Source: Hellea sp. (lineage in GTDB: Bacteria; Pseudomonadota; Alphaproteobacteria; Caulobacterales; Maricaulaceae). From it: DNA of 5,376 nt. Location: assembly GCA_020628635.1 (NCBI GenBank), contig JAHDEU010000178.1:1-5376 (forward strand), read 5' to 3'. A program made the position numbers and the translations under genes. Of the stretch, positions 1 through 5,376 are shown in pieces. Each line of letters begins with the position of its first letter. Position 1 is the stretch's first letter. The notes under the pieces are model-generated. The model had not been told where the DNA came from, did not search any database, and saw only the letters and a list, made by a program, of their open reading frames with translations.

Positions 1-2
1 GG

Positions 3-662
3 GTCATCGCGGACACTCCGGGCGCTGACCTTCCGCCCTGGCATCTCGTCGGTGCGGAGTTGAGCCCGGACGTCGCCGCGCATGAGCGCGCCAAGCTGCG
101 CGTGCTCAACGGGCTGCACACGACGCTGACCTGTTTCGGCCTGCTGCTGGGCCTGGACAGCGTGGAGCAGGCGGCGACCGACCCCGACCTGCGCCCCTTT
201 CTGGAGCGCATGGCCGAGCACGAAATCCTGCCGGTGCTGGAGGCGGCGCCCGCACAGGACTTGCCAGCCTACACCCAAGCCATATTCGCCCGCTTCGAAA
301 ACCCGGCCATCACCCATTACCTGTCGCAGATCTTCTGGGACACTTCCAAGAAGCTGCCCATCCGCCTGCTCGACACCGCAGTCGAGAACCGCGCGGCCGG
401 GCGGGACGCCTCGCGCGTCGCGGCGGCGGTCGCGACATGGATGGCCTGCGCCGCGCTCTATGCGCGGGAGGGGCGGGAGATGCGCGACCCGCTGGCGGAC
501 ACGCTGCTGGGCATGGACAAGGCGAGCGCGGATGACTTCCTCGCATTGCCGGGGCTGTTTCCGAAAGCACTGCTGCGGGATGCGGAATGGACCGGTCAGG
601 TGAGGGCGGCGTTCGCGGCGCTGAATGCGGGCGATGTGCGCGCGGTGTTGGGGAGAGAGTGA
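3..662 (+). CDS. Mannitol dehydrogenase / fructuronate reductase family oxidoreductase, C-terminal part (5' end outside window)
   Basis: NAD(P)-dependent polyol/uronate oxidoreductase of the long-chain mannitol dehydrogenase family, which includes mannitol 2-dehydrogenase, fructuronate reductase (UxuB) and tagaturonate reductase; these interconvert a ketose or keto-uronate and its alditol/aldonate in the cytoplasm. The frame is open to the left edge, so the TTG at 60 is not a real start; 219 residues are visible and the N-terminal Rossmann domain is missing. The family catalytic signature K-x4-N-x2-H is present: Lys at 93-95, Asn at 108-110, His at 117-119, in the segment KLRVLNGLH. Further family hallmarks are the RFENPAITHYLSQIF stretch, the following SKKLPIRLLD, and a late VATWM. 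The usual 'DGS' before KLP reads 'DTS'. The stop codon overlaps the next ATG by one base (TGATG), so it is co-translated with the sulfatase. The sulfatase neighbour favours a uronate or sugar-acid substrate, but which family member this is cannot be settled without the N-terminal half. Confidence 0.88.
   Translation, partial: VIADTPGADLPPWHLVGAELSPDVAAHERAKLRVLNGLHTTLTCFGLLLGLDSVEQAATDPDLRPFLERMAEHEILPVLEAAPAQDLPAYTQAIFARFENPAITHYLSQIFWDTSKKLPIRLLDTAVENRAAGRDASRVAAAVATWMACAALYAREGREMRDPLADTLLGMDKASADDFLALPGLFPKALLRDAEWTGQVRAAFAALNAGDVRAVLGRE
651..657 (+). promoter_or_regulatory. Ribosome binding site of the sulfatase gene
   Basis: A purine-rich GGGAGAG lies four bases before the ATG at 662, inside the end of the upstream gene. 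It supports the 662 start over the in-frame GTG at 587, as does the signal peptide that begins exactly at 662. Confidence 0.6.
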
Positions 663-1963
663 TGGAACGCAGAACATTTGTTGCGGGCGCGGCGGCGCTG
701 GGATTGAGCGCGTGTGCGCCGGGAACGCGCGGGCAGGCTGCCGCCTCCCGCCCGCCCAACATCTTCTATATCTGCGTGGACGATCTCGGCACCTCGCTGG
801 GCTGCTACGGCAATGACCAGGTCGTCTCGCCCAACATCGATGCGTTTGCGCGCGACGCGGTGCTGTTCGAGGAAGCGCACTGCCAGATCGCGGTCTGCAC
901 AGCCTCGCGCACATCCATCCTCACCGGGCTGCGGCCGGAGAACACGCTGGTGACCAAGCTCAATGCGGACTGGCGCGCGGCCCTGCCGGACGTGGCGAGC
1001 CTGCCGCAGCACTTGCAGGCCAGCGGCTACAACACCGTCTCGATAGGAAAGATATGGGACCCGCGCGCGGGCTCCGGCTCCAATGAGGGCTGGACGGAAA
1101 AGCAGGACGAATGGGGCGTGGAGTTCGACGTGCCGGACGTGGTGGAGACCATCGACCGCTACGCGGACAAGGACGCGCCGTTTGCGCTCTTTCTCGGCTT
1201 CAAGGAGCCGCATTGCCCGTGGGAGCCGCCGGCCGAAACGCTCGCCGCTTACGATGGCCGCACCGTCACGCCGGATGGGCCGGGCCGCACGATCACCAGC
1301 GGTTACCTGCAGAAATGCTCCGGCGCGAACACGCGCGATCTTTCCGATGATCTCGCCGCTGACATCACGCGCCGCTACTACGGCAGCGTCACCAAGATGG
1401 ACGCGCAAGTCGGCGAGTTGATGGCCCACCTCAAACGCACCGGGCACTATGACGACGCGGTGATCATCTTCTGGAGCGGCGATCACGGCTACCATCTCGG
1501 TCAGAACGACCATTGGGGAAAATGGACGACCCATGTCGCGAGCTCGCGCGTGCCGCTGCTGATGCGCGTGCCGGGCGTCACCAGAGGCGGCACGCGCAGC
1601 CCGCGCCTGGTCGAGACCGTGGACATGTATCCGACCCTGCTGGAGCTGGCCGGACTGCCCGCGCCTGCCCATGATCTGGACGGGCGCAGCTTTGCGGGCC
1701 TGCTGTCGGAACCGGACGCACGCCACAAGGACCACGCCTTCACCTTCTGGCGGCCTGACGACCAGGATCCCGCAAAGGCGCAGAGCTTTTCCGTCAAGAC
1801 CGAGCGGTTCAACTACATCTGGCACATCTGGGGCGTGGAGGAGCTTTACGACCACCAGCGCGATCCGGGCGAGCTGGACAATATCGCGCCCGCCAATCCG
1901 GGCGTCGTCGCCACGCTGAAGCCCATCCTCAAAGCCCACTACGCGCACGCGATCGCCCGCTGA
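662..1963 (+). CDS. Tat-exported lipoprotein sulfatase, iduronate-2-sulfatase-like
   Basis: Type I (formylglycine) sulfatase of 433 residues, removing sulfate esters, probably from a glycan-derived sugar, outside the cytoplasm. The N-terminus MERRTFVAG carries a twin-arginine RRxF motif and ends in a lipobox LSAC with Cys18, so a Tat-secreted, lipid-anchored protein is expected. Metal site: Asp40-Asp41 in VDDLG near the start and Asp274-His275 in SGDHG. The nucleophile is Cys79 in C-T-A-S-R, the Cys-type variant with Ala in place of Pro; it must be converted to formylglycine by a maturase not in this window. Other matches to human iduronate-2-sulfatase, aligned from memory, are Lys130 in GK, His184 in EPH, Lys287 in WGKW, and the opening SPNID and LTGLRP blocks. 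One expected substrate-contacting His after GK (GKxFHP) reads Asp133. The protein is about 120 residues shorter than the human enzyme. Family assignment is firm; substrate (iduronate, other uronate, or another sugar sulfate) is not. It overlaps the preceding oxidoreductase by one base, indicating one operon. Confidence 0.92.
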   Translation: MERRTFVAGAAALGLSACAPGTRGQAAASRPPNIFYICVDDLGTSLGCYGNDQVVSPNIDAFARDAVLFEEAHCQIAVCTASRTSILTGLRPENTLVTKLNADWRAALPDVASLPQHLQASGYNTVSIGKIWDPRAGSGSNEGWTEKQDEWGVEFDVPDVVETIDRYADKDAPFALFLGFKEPHCPWEPPAETLAAYDGRTVTPDGPGRTITSGYLQKCSGANTRDLSDDLAADITRRYYGSVTKMDAQVGELMAHLKRTGHYDDAVIIFWSGDHGYHLGQNDHWGKWTTHVASSRVPLLMRVPGVTRGGTRSPRLVETVDMYPTLLELAGLPAPAHDLDGRSFAGLLSEPDARHKDHAFTFWRPDDQDPAKAQSFSVKTERFNYIWHIWGVEELYDHQRDPGELDNIAPANPGVVATLKPILKAHYAHAIAR

Positions 1964-1998
1964 CCCAGCGGATTTCGCGGTTTCTCCAAGATCACGGA

Positions 1999-2012
1999 CC
2001 GGCGGGCGCCGG
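1999..2012. repeat. Short GC-rich inverted repeat (possible weak hairpin)
   Basis: CCGGCG and CGCCGG are perfect inverted copies separated by two G residues. In RNA this could form a five-pair stem with a four-base loop, 36 bases after the sulfatase stop. There is no T-tract after it, so it is not a convincing intrinsic terminator; in DNA this GC-rich, such small palindromes also arise by chance. Confidence 0.25.
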
Positions 2013-2103
2013 CCAGATCGGCGGGATCACGCGGCAGATCCGGGGCGCCACGCATGCACTCGCGCACAGGGCCGGGCTGGGCGCAGTCTGTTTCGCGCAT
2101 GTC

Positions 2104-2138
2104 TTGAGCAAGTAGCAGATTATCACGACGTGCATTAG
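2104..2138 (+). promoter_or_regulatory. Candidate promoter region of the hydrolase-VOC-lyase operon
   Basis: This is the least GC-rich patch in the spacer. It contains TTGAGC (-35-like, 2104-2109), GATTAT (four of six matches to a -10 box, 2118-2123) and CATTAG (2133-2138), but no pair of them has standard 16-18 base spacing. A small inverted repeat CACG-A-CGTG sits at 2124-2132 and could be an operator half-site. The call rests mainly on position: the only gap ahead of the operon. Confidence 0.22.
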
Positions 2139-2160
2139 GCGCGCGGCCGCTGACGGGAGT

Positions 2161-2166
2161 AAGGGG
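2161..2166 (+). promoter_or_regulatory. Ribosome binding site of the alpha/beta hydrolase gene
   Basis: AAGGGG lies five bases before the ATG at 2172, a good Shine-Dalgarno match and spacing, which supports this start. Confidence 0.6.
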
Positions 2167-2171
2167 ACGTC

Positions 2172-3353
2172 ATGTCCAAGATCCTCTCACTCCCGGCGAG
2201 CACGGCCGAGTATGACGTCCTGCCGCTCTCGCTCGGTTATCGGGAGCAGGCGCTGTTCAAGGACACTTACGGCGGCGCGGTGGGCTGGGTCGGTCTGGGC
2301 GGGCTGTTCTACAAGCCCAAGACGGACTCTGATACCGTGCTCATCAGCATGCATCCGATCGGCGGCACCGGGCGGCTGCCCATCATGCGCGAGTTCGCGA
2401 AGCAGGGCATCCACGTCATCGGCGCGGACAGCCGCTACCGCGGCGTGGACAACGCGCTGATCATGGAAAAGGTCGCGACCGATCTGGGTGCGGTGGTGCG
2501 TCATGCCAAGGAGAACCTCGGCTACAAGCGCGTCGTGCTGCTCGGCTGGAGCGGCGGCGGGGCGCTGTCGTCCTTCTACCAGGCGCAGGCGGAGGCACCG
2601 TCGGTCACGTCGTCTCCTTGCGGAACGGGGCCGGACCTGACCGAGGCGGACCTCACGCCCGCGGACGCCGTCATCTTCATGGCGGCGCATGTATCGCGGC
2701 ACGGCACGCTGACCGAATGGCTGGACCCGTCCATCACCGACGAGACGGACCCCTACACCCGCGACGCTTCGCTCGACATCTACTCCGGGGAGCACACCCC
2801 GCCCTTCTCGCCCGACTTCCTCGAGCGCTACCGCGCGGCCCAGATCGCGCGCAACCGCAAGATCACGGCCTGGGTCGAGGACAAGCTGGACTGGCTGCGC
2901 TCATCAGGCCGCGAGAACGAGGAGTTCGCCTTCACCACGCATGGCACCATGGCCGACCCGCGCTGGCTGGACCCGGCCGTCGATCCTAACGACCGCACCC
3001 CGGGCCTGTGTTATATGGGCGATCCGCGCATCGTGAACATGAGTCCGGTGGGCCTTGCGCGCGCCTCCACTTTGCGCAGCTGGCTGTCGCAATGGAGCTA
3101 TGACCGCGCCAATGCCGACGGGCCGCGTTGCGCGGCCTCTATCACCAAGCCCGTGCTGGTCGTGACCAACACGGCGGACCACGCCTGCACGCCGAGCCAC
3201 TCGCAGCGGCTCTATGACGGCGTGGCGCATGACAACAAACGGGCCGTCGATATTGTGGGGGCCAAGCACTACTACCAGGGCCAGCCGGAGCTCGCCGCCC
3301 AGGCCGTCACGGCTGTGAAGGACTGGCTGAGCACCCAAGGCTTCGACGTTTAA
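2172..3353 (+). CDS. Alpha/beta hydrolase fold protein with a large cap insertion
   Basis: Cytoplasmic serine hydrolase of 393 residues with no signal peptide. The fold signature is clear: a strand followed by a possible oxyanion-hole motif H61-P-I-G-G-T-G, the nucleophile elbow G-W-S127-G-G-G, the acid Asp336 in NTADHACTP after a hydrophobic strand (KPVLVVT), and the base His366 in GAKHYY. The catalytic triad Ser127-Asp336-His366 is therefore complete. About 165 residues (roughly 145-310) between the elbow and the acid exceed the minimal fold and probably form a cap or lid that shapes substrate choice; this part is rich in Asp, Thr and Pro and I recognise nothing in it. It is the first gene of a three-gene operon and ends 14 bases before the VOC gene. 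Beside an oxygenase-like VOC protein and a C-C lyase, an esterase, thioesterase, lactonase or C-C bond (ring-fission product) hydrolase role is plausible. The reaction is unassigned. Confidence 0.88.
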   Translation: MSKILSLPASTAEYDVLPLSLGYREQALFKDTYGGAVGWVGLGGLFYKPKTDSDTVLISMHPIGGTGRLPIMREFAKQGIHVIGADSRYRGVDNALIMEKVATDLGAVVRHAKENLGYKRVVLLGWSGGGALSSFYQAQAEAPSVTSSPCGTGPDLTEADLTPADAVIFMAAHVSRHGTLTEWLDPSITDETDPYTRDASLDIYSGEHTPPFSPDFLERYRAAQIARNRKITAWVEDKLDWLRSSGRENEEFAFTTHGTMADPRWLDPAVDPNDRTPGLCYMGDPRIVNMSPVGLARASTLRSWLSQWSYDRANADGPRCAASITKPVLVVTNTADHACTPSHSQRLYDGVAHDNKRAVDIVGAKHYYQGQPELAAQAVTAVKDWLSTQGFDV

Positions 3354-3355
3354 TC

Positions 3356-3360
3356 AAGGA
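3356..3360 (+). promoter_or_regulatory. Ribosome binding site of the VOC gene
   Basis: AAGGA sits in the 14-base gap, seven bases before the ATG at 3368, and fixes that start. Confidence 0.65.
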
Positions 3361-3367
3361 CGGACAC

Positions 3368-4054
3368 ATGACCAAACCGAACGGCATCCACCACCTCGCC
3401 ATCTCGACGGACAACATGAAGGAACAGCTGACCTTCTTCACGCAAGTGCTCGGCATGGAGCTGGTCGCGCTCTACTGGATGCACGGCGTCGAAGGCGCGT
3501 GGCACGGCTTCTGCAAGCTCAATGACCACTGCTCGATCGCATTCGTTTTCACGCCCGAAAACAAGAACGCCAAACCCGTCATCGGCCAGACCCATGCGGG
3601 GCACGGCGGCGGGGCGTCCGCGCCCGGCACGATGCAGCACCTGTCGCTCAATGTGGACACGGACGAGGAGCTGTTCGCCATGCGAGACCGCATCCGCAGC
3701 CACGGCGTGCCCGTCTTCGGTCCGGCCGATCACGGCATGTGCAAGTCGATCTACTTTGCGGGCCCGCAAGGGCAGACGCTGGAGGTGGCCACATCGCCCG
3801 AGCCCATCGATGCGCGCCAGTGGATCGACCCCGAAGTGGTCGCGCTGGCCGGCATCTCGGACGACGAACTCTCCGCCATGAAGAGCCCGCCTCCCGGCCC
3901 GGACGGCCCGGTCAAGCAACCCGCCTATGACCCGGCGGGCTACCACATGCACTATCCGGAGCCGATGTACCGGATGATGCTCCAAGCGCCCGACGAGGTG
4001 CTCATGGCACGGATGAGCTACACGGAGCCGCCCGTTCCGCTCAGCCAATCGTGA
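3368..4054 (+). CDS. VOC superfamily metalloprotein (glyoxalase / extradiol dioxygenase fold)
   Basis: A 228-residue vicinal oxygen chelate protein. Its first ~142 residues form one VOC domain made of two beta-alpha-beta3 modules: the start GIHHLAIST, the alpha helix and FFTQVLGMELV of module 1, the second module opening with TMQHLSLNVD, and the closing strand FAGPQGQTLEVAT. The expected metal ligands are His9, His91 and Glu139, the facial triad used by single-domain VOC enzymes and type I extradiol dioxygenases. A fourth ligand, as in methylmalonyl-CoA epimerase, is not evident at the end of module 1 (CSIAFVF). Residues from ~143 to the end form a Pro- and Met-rich tail with Tyr and His residues (YHMHYPEPMYRMM) that is longer than in small glyoxalases and may cover the active site or serve in oligomerisation. 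The stop overlaps the next start (GTGA), so it is translationally coupled to the lyase. Dioxygenase, isomerase or lyase chemistry cannot be told apart from sequence alone; the neighbours make a catabolic dioxygenase role attractive but unproven. Confidence 0.87.
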   Translation: MTKPNGIHHLAISTDNMKEQLTFFTQVLGMELVALYWMHGVEGAWHGFCKLNDHCSIAFVFTPENKNAKPVIGQTHAGHGGGASAPGTMQHLSLNVDTDEELFAMRDRIRSHGVPVFGPADHGMCKSIYFAGPQGQTLEVATSPEPIDARQWIDPEVVALAGISDDELSAMKSPPPGPDGPVKQPAYDPAGYHMHYPEPMYRMMLQAPDEVLMARMSYTEPPVPLSQS

Positions 4055-4944
4055 CCCGCAGGGTTGAGATCGTCGAGGTCGGCCCGCGCGACGGTCTGCA
4101 GAACGAGGCCACGCTCGTCTCCACGCAGGACAAGGTCGCCTTCATCCGCCGCGCCGTGGACGCCGGCGCGCGGCGCATCGAAGTCGCGAGCTTCGTCCAC
4201 CCGAAGCTGGTCCCGCAGATGGCGGACGCCGAAGACGTCGTGCGGGAGCTGGGCATCATCGACGGGCTCACCCGGATCGGCCTGACGCTCAACAAGCGCG
4301 GCGCGATGCGTGCGCTGGACACGGGCGTCGAACAGCTCGGCGCGGTGTGTGTCGCCTCGGACGCGTTCGGTCTGCGCAATCAGAACGCAACCAGCGACCA
4401 GACAGTGGAGACGGCCAACCAGATCATCCGACTGGCGCAAGCGGAAGGCCGCACGGCTCAGGTGACGATATCCACCGCCTTTGGCTGCCCGTTCGAGGGC
4501 GAAGTGCCGGAGGCGCGCGTGCTCGACATGGTCCGGCGTCTGCTTGTATCCGAACCGGAAGAGATCGCGCTCGCCGACACGATCGGCGTGGGCGTGCCGA
4601 GCCAGGTCTCGCGCCTTGTCAGCAAGACCGTCGCACTGGCCGGGAAGACGCCAGTGCGGGTCCACTTCCACAATACGCGCAACACGGCGGTCGCCAATGT
4701 CTGGGCGGCTGTCGAAGCCGGAGCGGTGACAGTGGATGCCTCCATCGGCGGGATCGGCGGTTGCCCCTTCGCGCCCGCCGCAACCGGAAACGTGGCCACG
4801 GAAGACGTGCTCTACATGCTCGGCCGGTCCGGCGTGGACCACGGGCTGGATCTGGACAAGACCATCGAAACGGCGCGGTGGCTGGAAACGGTGCTCGGCA
4901 AGAGCGTGCCCTCCATGCTCGCGAAAGCGGGTGGCTTTCCCTGA
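4051..4944 (+). CDS. HMG-CoA lyase family protein (hydroxymethylglutaryl-CoA lyase-like)
   Basis: A 297-residue TIM-barrel enzyme of the HMGL/DRE-TIM metallolyase family, which cleaves 3-hydroxy-3-methylglutaryl-CoA or related 3-hydroxyacyl-CoA compounds by a retro-Claisen reaction. The opening VEIVEVGPRDGLQNE contains Arg13-Asp14. Further catalytic or metal residues are Glu44 (RIEVASF), His205 and His207 (HFHNT), Cys238 in the GGIGGCPFAP active-site loop and Asn247 (TGNVATED). Against the human enzyme numbering I recall (R41, D42, E72, H233, H235, C266, N275) all seven sit at a constant offset of 28, so the core has no net length change. The segment 103-112 keeps F-x3-N-x-N but is otherwise unlike classical leucine-pathway enzymes (Asp104, Gln111). 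The start is GTG at 4051, overlapping the VOC stop by four bases with no good Shine-Dalgarno nearby; translation probably depends on coupling. No isovaleryl-CoA or methylcrotonyl-CoA genes are adjacent, so the true substrate may be another branched acyl-CoA or acid. Confidence 0.9.
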   Translation: MTRRVEIVEVGPRDGLQNEATLVSTQDKVAFIRRAVDAGARRIEVASFVHPKLVPQMADAEDVVRELGIIDGLTRIGLTLNKRGAMRALDTGVEQLGAVCVASDAFGLRNQNATSDQTVETANQIIRLAQAEGRTAQVTISTAFGCPFEGEVPEARVLDMVRRLLVSEPEEIALADTIGVGVPSQVSRLVSKTVALAGKTPVRVHFHNTRNTAVANVWAAVEAGAVTVDASIGGIGGCPFAPAATGNVATEDVLYMLGRSGVDHGLDLDKTIETARWLETVLGKSVPSMLAKAGGFP

Positions 4945-4977
4945 CCATTCCAAGGGTCACGGCATCTGCAAGGTTGA

Positions 4978-5376
4978 GGAAAATGGTGCCCCCACACGGA
5001 GCGCACGTTTCATCGCCGCGTTGTCGTCCAGGCGTCGATCAAGAAGATGAAGCCGGGCGGCGCCGAAAATCTCCGCACGCACTTGTCCTATCTGGAGCGC
5101 AAGGCGACGCAACGCGACGGTCAACCGGGGCGGCTTTTTGGATCGCTTCTGCACGAGCCGGACGCCAAGGTTTTTAGTTGCCCTGCAAGGGCGACCGCCA
5201 TCATCTTCGTTTTGTCATCTCACCCGAAGATGCGGAGCGGATGACGGACCTCCACGCTTACGCGCGCGAGCTGGTCGGGCGCATGGAAAGCGATCTTGGC
5301 ACGCGGCTCGATTGGGTGGCGGTCGATCACTACGACACGGCGCAACCGCACGTGCATCTCGTCGTGCGCGGGGTGC
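4978..5376 (+). pseudogene. Broken relaxase/mobilisation nuclease gene, RlxS (DUF3363) type, N-terminal HUH region; continues past the window
   Basis: Conjugative relaxases of this type nick plasmid or ICE DNA at oriT. In one frame (4978 to about 5180) the translation shows the conserved opening block FHRRVVVQASIKKMKPGGA, then LRTHLSYLERK and DGQPGRLFG. From 5178 the relaxase continues in another frame as CKGDRHHLRFVISPEDAE, DLGTRLDWVAVDHYD and PHVHLVVRG. The HUH metal motif is His at 5349-5351 and His at 5355-5357, with a third His at 5328-5330; the Tyr at 5089-5091 is a candidate catalytic tyrosine. Two defects are visible. First, the opening frame has a stop at 4975-4977 and no ATG, GTG or TTG before the ATG at 5047, which already lies inside the conserved block. 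Second, one base appears to be missing between the two frames near 5171-5183. The Arg-rich, Gly-rich leader that normally precedes this block is not found. I infer a 5'-truncated, frameshifted remnant, though a sequencing error could explain the frame change alone. Confidence 0.8.

Larger units (their letters stand above)
1964..2171 (+). other. Intergenic spacer between the sulfatase unit and the hydrolase-VOC-lyase operon
   Basis: This 208-base stretch is the only sizeable non-coding gap between genes. No ORF with family resemblance was seen on either strand. It holds a short GC-rich inverted repeat near its start, an AT-richer patch around 2104-2137 that is the best place for a promoter, and the ribosome binding site of the next gene. 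It probably separates two transcription units of different function. Confidence 0.6.

Noticed and set aside
60..62. TTG as the start of the first gene
   Set aside because: The frame is open to the window edge and residues before 60 (e.g. PPWHLVGAE) fit the family's continuing sequence, so the gene begins outside the window.
587..661. Upstream GTG start that would lengthen the sulfatase by 25 residues
   Set aside because: It would lie inside the preceding gene and put extra residues before a complete Tat/lipobox signal peptide; the ATG at 662 has a good ribosome binding site.
596..1948. Long minus-strand open frame opposite the sulfatase
   Set aside because: It mirrors a clear sulfatase gene in GC-rich DNA, where antisense frames stay open by codon bias; its translation shows no family motif and is Arg/Ala/Val-rich noise.
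4018..4953. Long minus-strand open frame opposite the HMGL gene
   Set aside because: Same reason: an antisense shadow of a gene whose catalytic residues are all in place on the + strand.
4945..4990. Terminator after the lyase gene
   Set aside because: Only a CCATT/AATGG pair 32 bases apart was found, with no T-tract; too weak to call.
4347..5177. 276-codon + strand open frame running across the lyase end into the relaxase
   Set aside because: It is out of frame with both recognisable proteins and its translation is low-complexity Arg/Gly-rich shadow.
5171..5194. Programmed frameshift signal (T-run followed by hairpin GCCCT-GCA-AGGGC)
   Set aside because: Slipping back one base at the T-run would place the ribosome on TAG at 5175-5177, and no proper slippery heptamer is in frame. 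A simple base loss, with the missing start codon, is a better explanation.
5178..5194. Hairpin as an intrinsic terminator
   Set aside because: The T-run precedes the stem on the + strand and becomes an A-run on the minus strand, so neither direction gives a stem followed by T residues; it also lies in coding remnant.

Overview
The window is GC-rich, densely packed bacterial DNA. Every gene I can support lies on the + strand. High GC, overlapping stop/start codons and a conjugative relaxase of the RlxS/DUF3363 type point to an alphaproteobacterium (sphingomonad, rhizobial or caulobacterial/hyphomonad-like). That assignment is an inference; there is no rRNA or other marker here.

Region 1 (1-1963) is a two-gene carbohydrate unit. 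It starts with the C-terminal two thirds or less of a mannitol dehydrogenase/fructuronate reductase family enzyme, cut by the window edge. This overlaps by one base a Tat-exported, lipid-anchored sulfatase that resembles iduronate-2-sulfatase. Together they suggest desulfation and catabolism of a sulfated, possibly uronate-containing, glycan.

Region 2 (1964-2171) is a 208-base spacer with a small GC-rich inverted repeat, a slightly AT-richer patch that could hold a promoter, and a ribosome binding site.

Region 3 (2172-4944) is a tight three-gene operon: an alpha/beta hydrolase with a complete Ser-Asp-His triad, a single-domain VOC (glyoxalase/extradiol dioxygenase fold) protein with a His-His-Glu metal site, and an HMG-CoA-lyase-family enzyme with all key catalytic residues. 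The gaps are 14 bases and a 4-base overlap. The set (oxygenase-like, hydrolase, C-C lyase) has the composition of a small catabolic pathway. I do not recognise the pathway or its substrate, and the usual leucine-degradation partners of HMG-CoA lyase are absent from the window.

Region 4 (4945-5376) is the start of a relaxase gene in broken form: no usable start codon before its conserved N-terminal block, and a frame change around 5171-5183. The HUH motif is readable in the second frame. It marks a probable mobile-element (plasmid or integrative conjugative element) boundary directly after the catabolic operon. No tRNA, rRNA, CRISPR array or insertion sequence was found.
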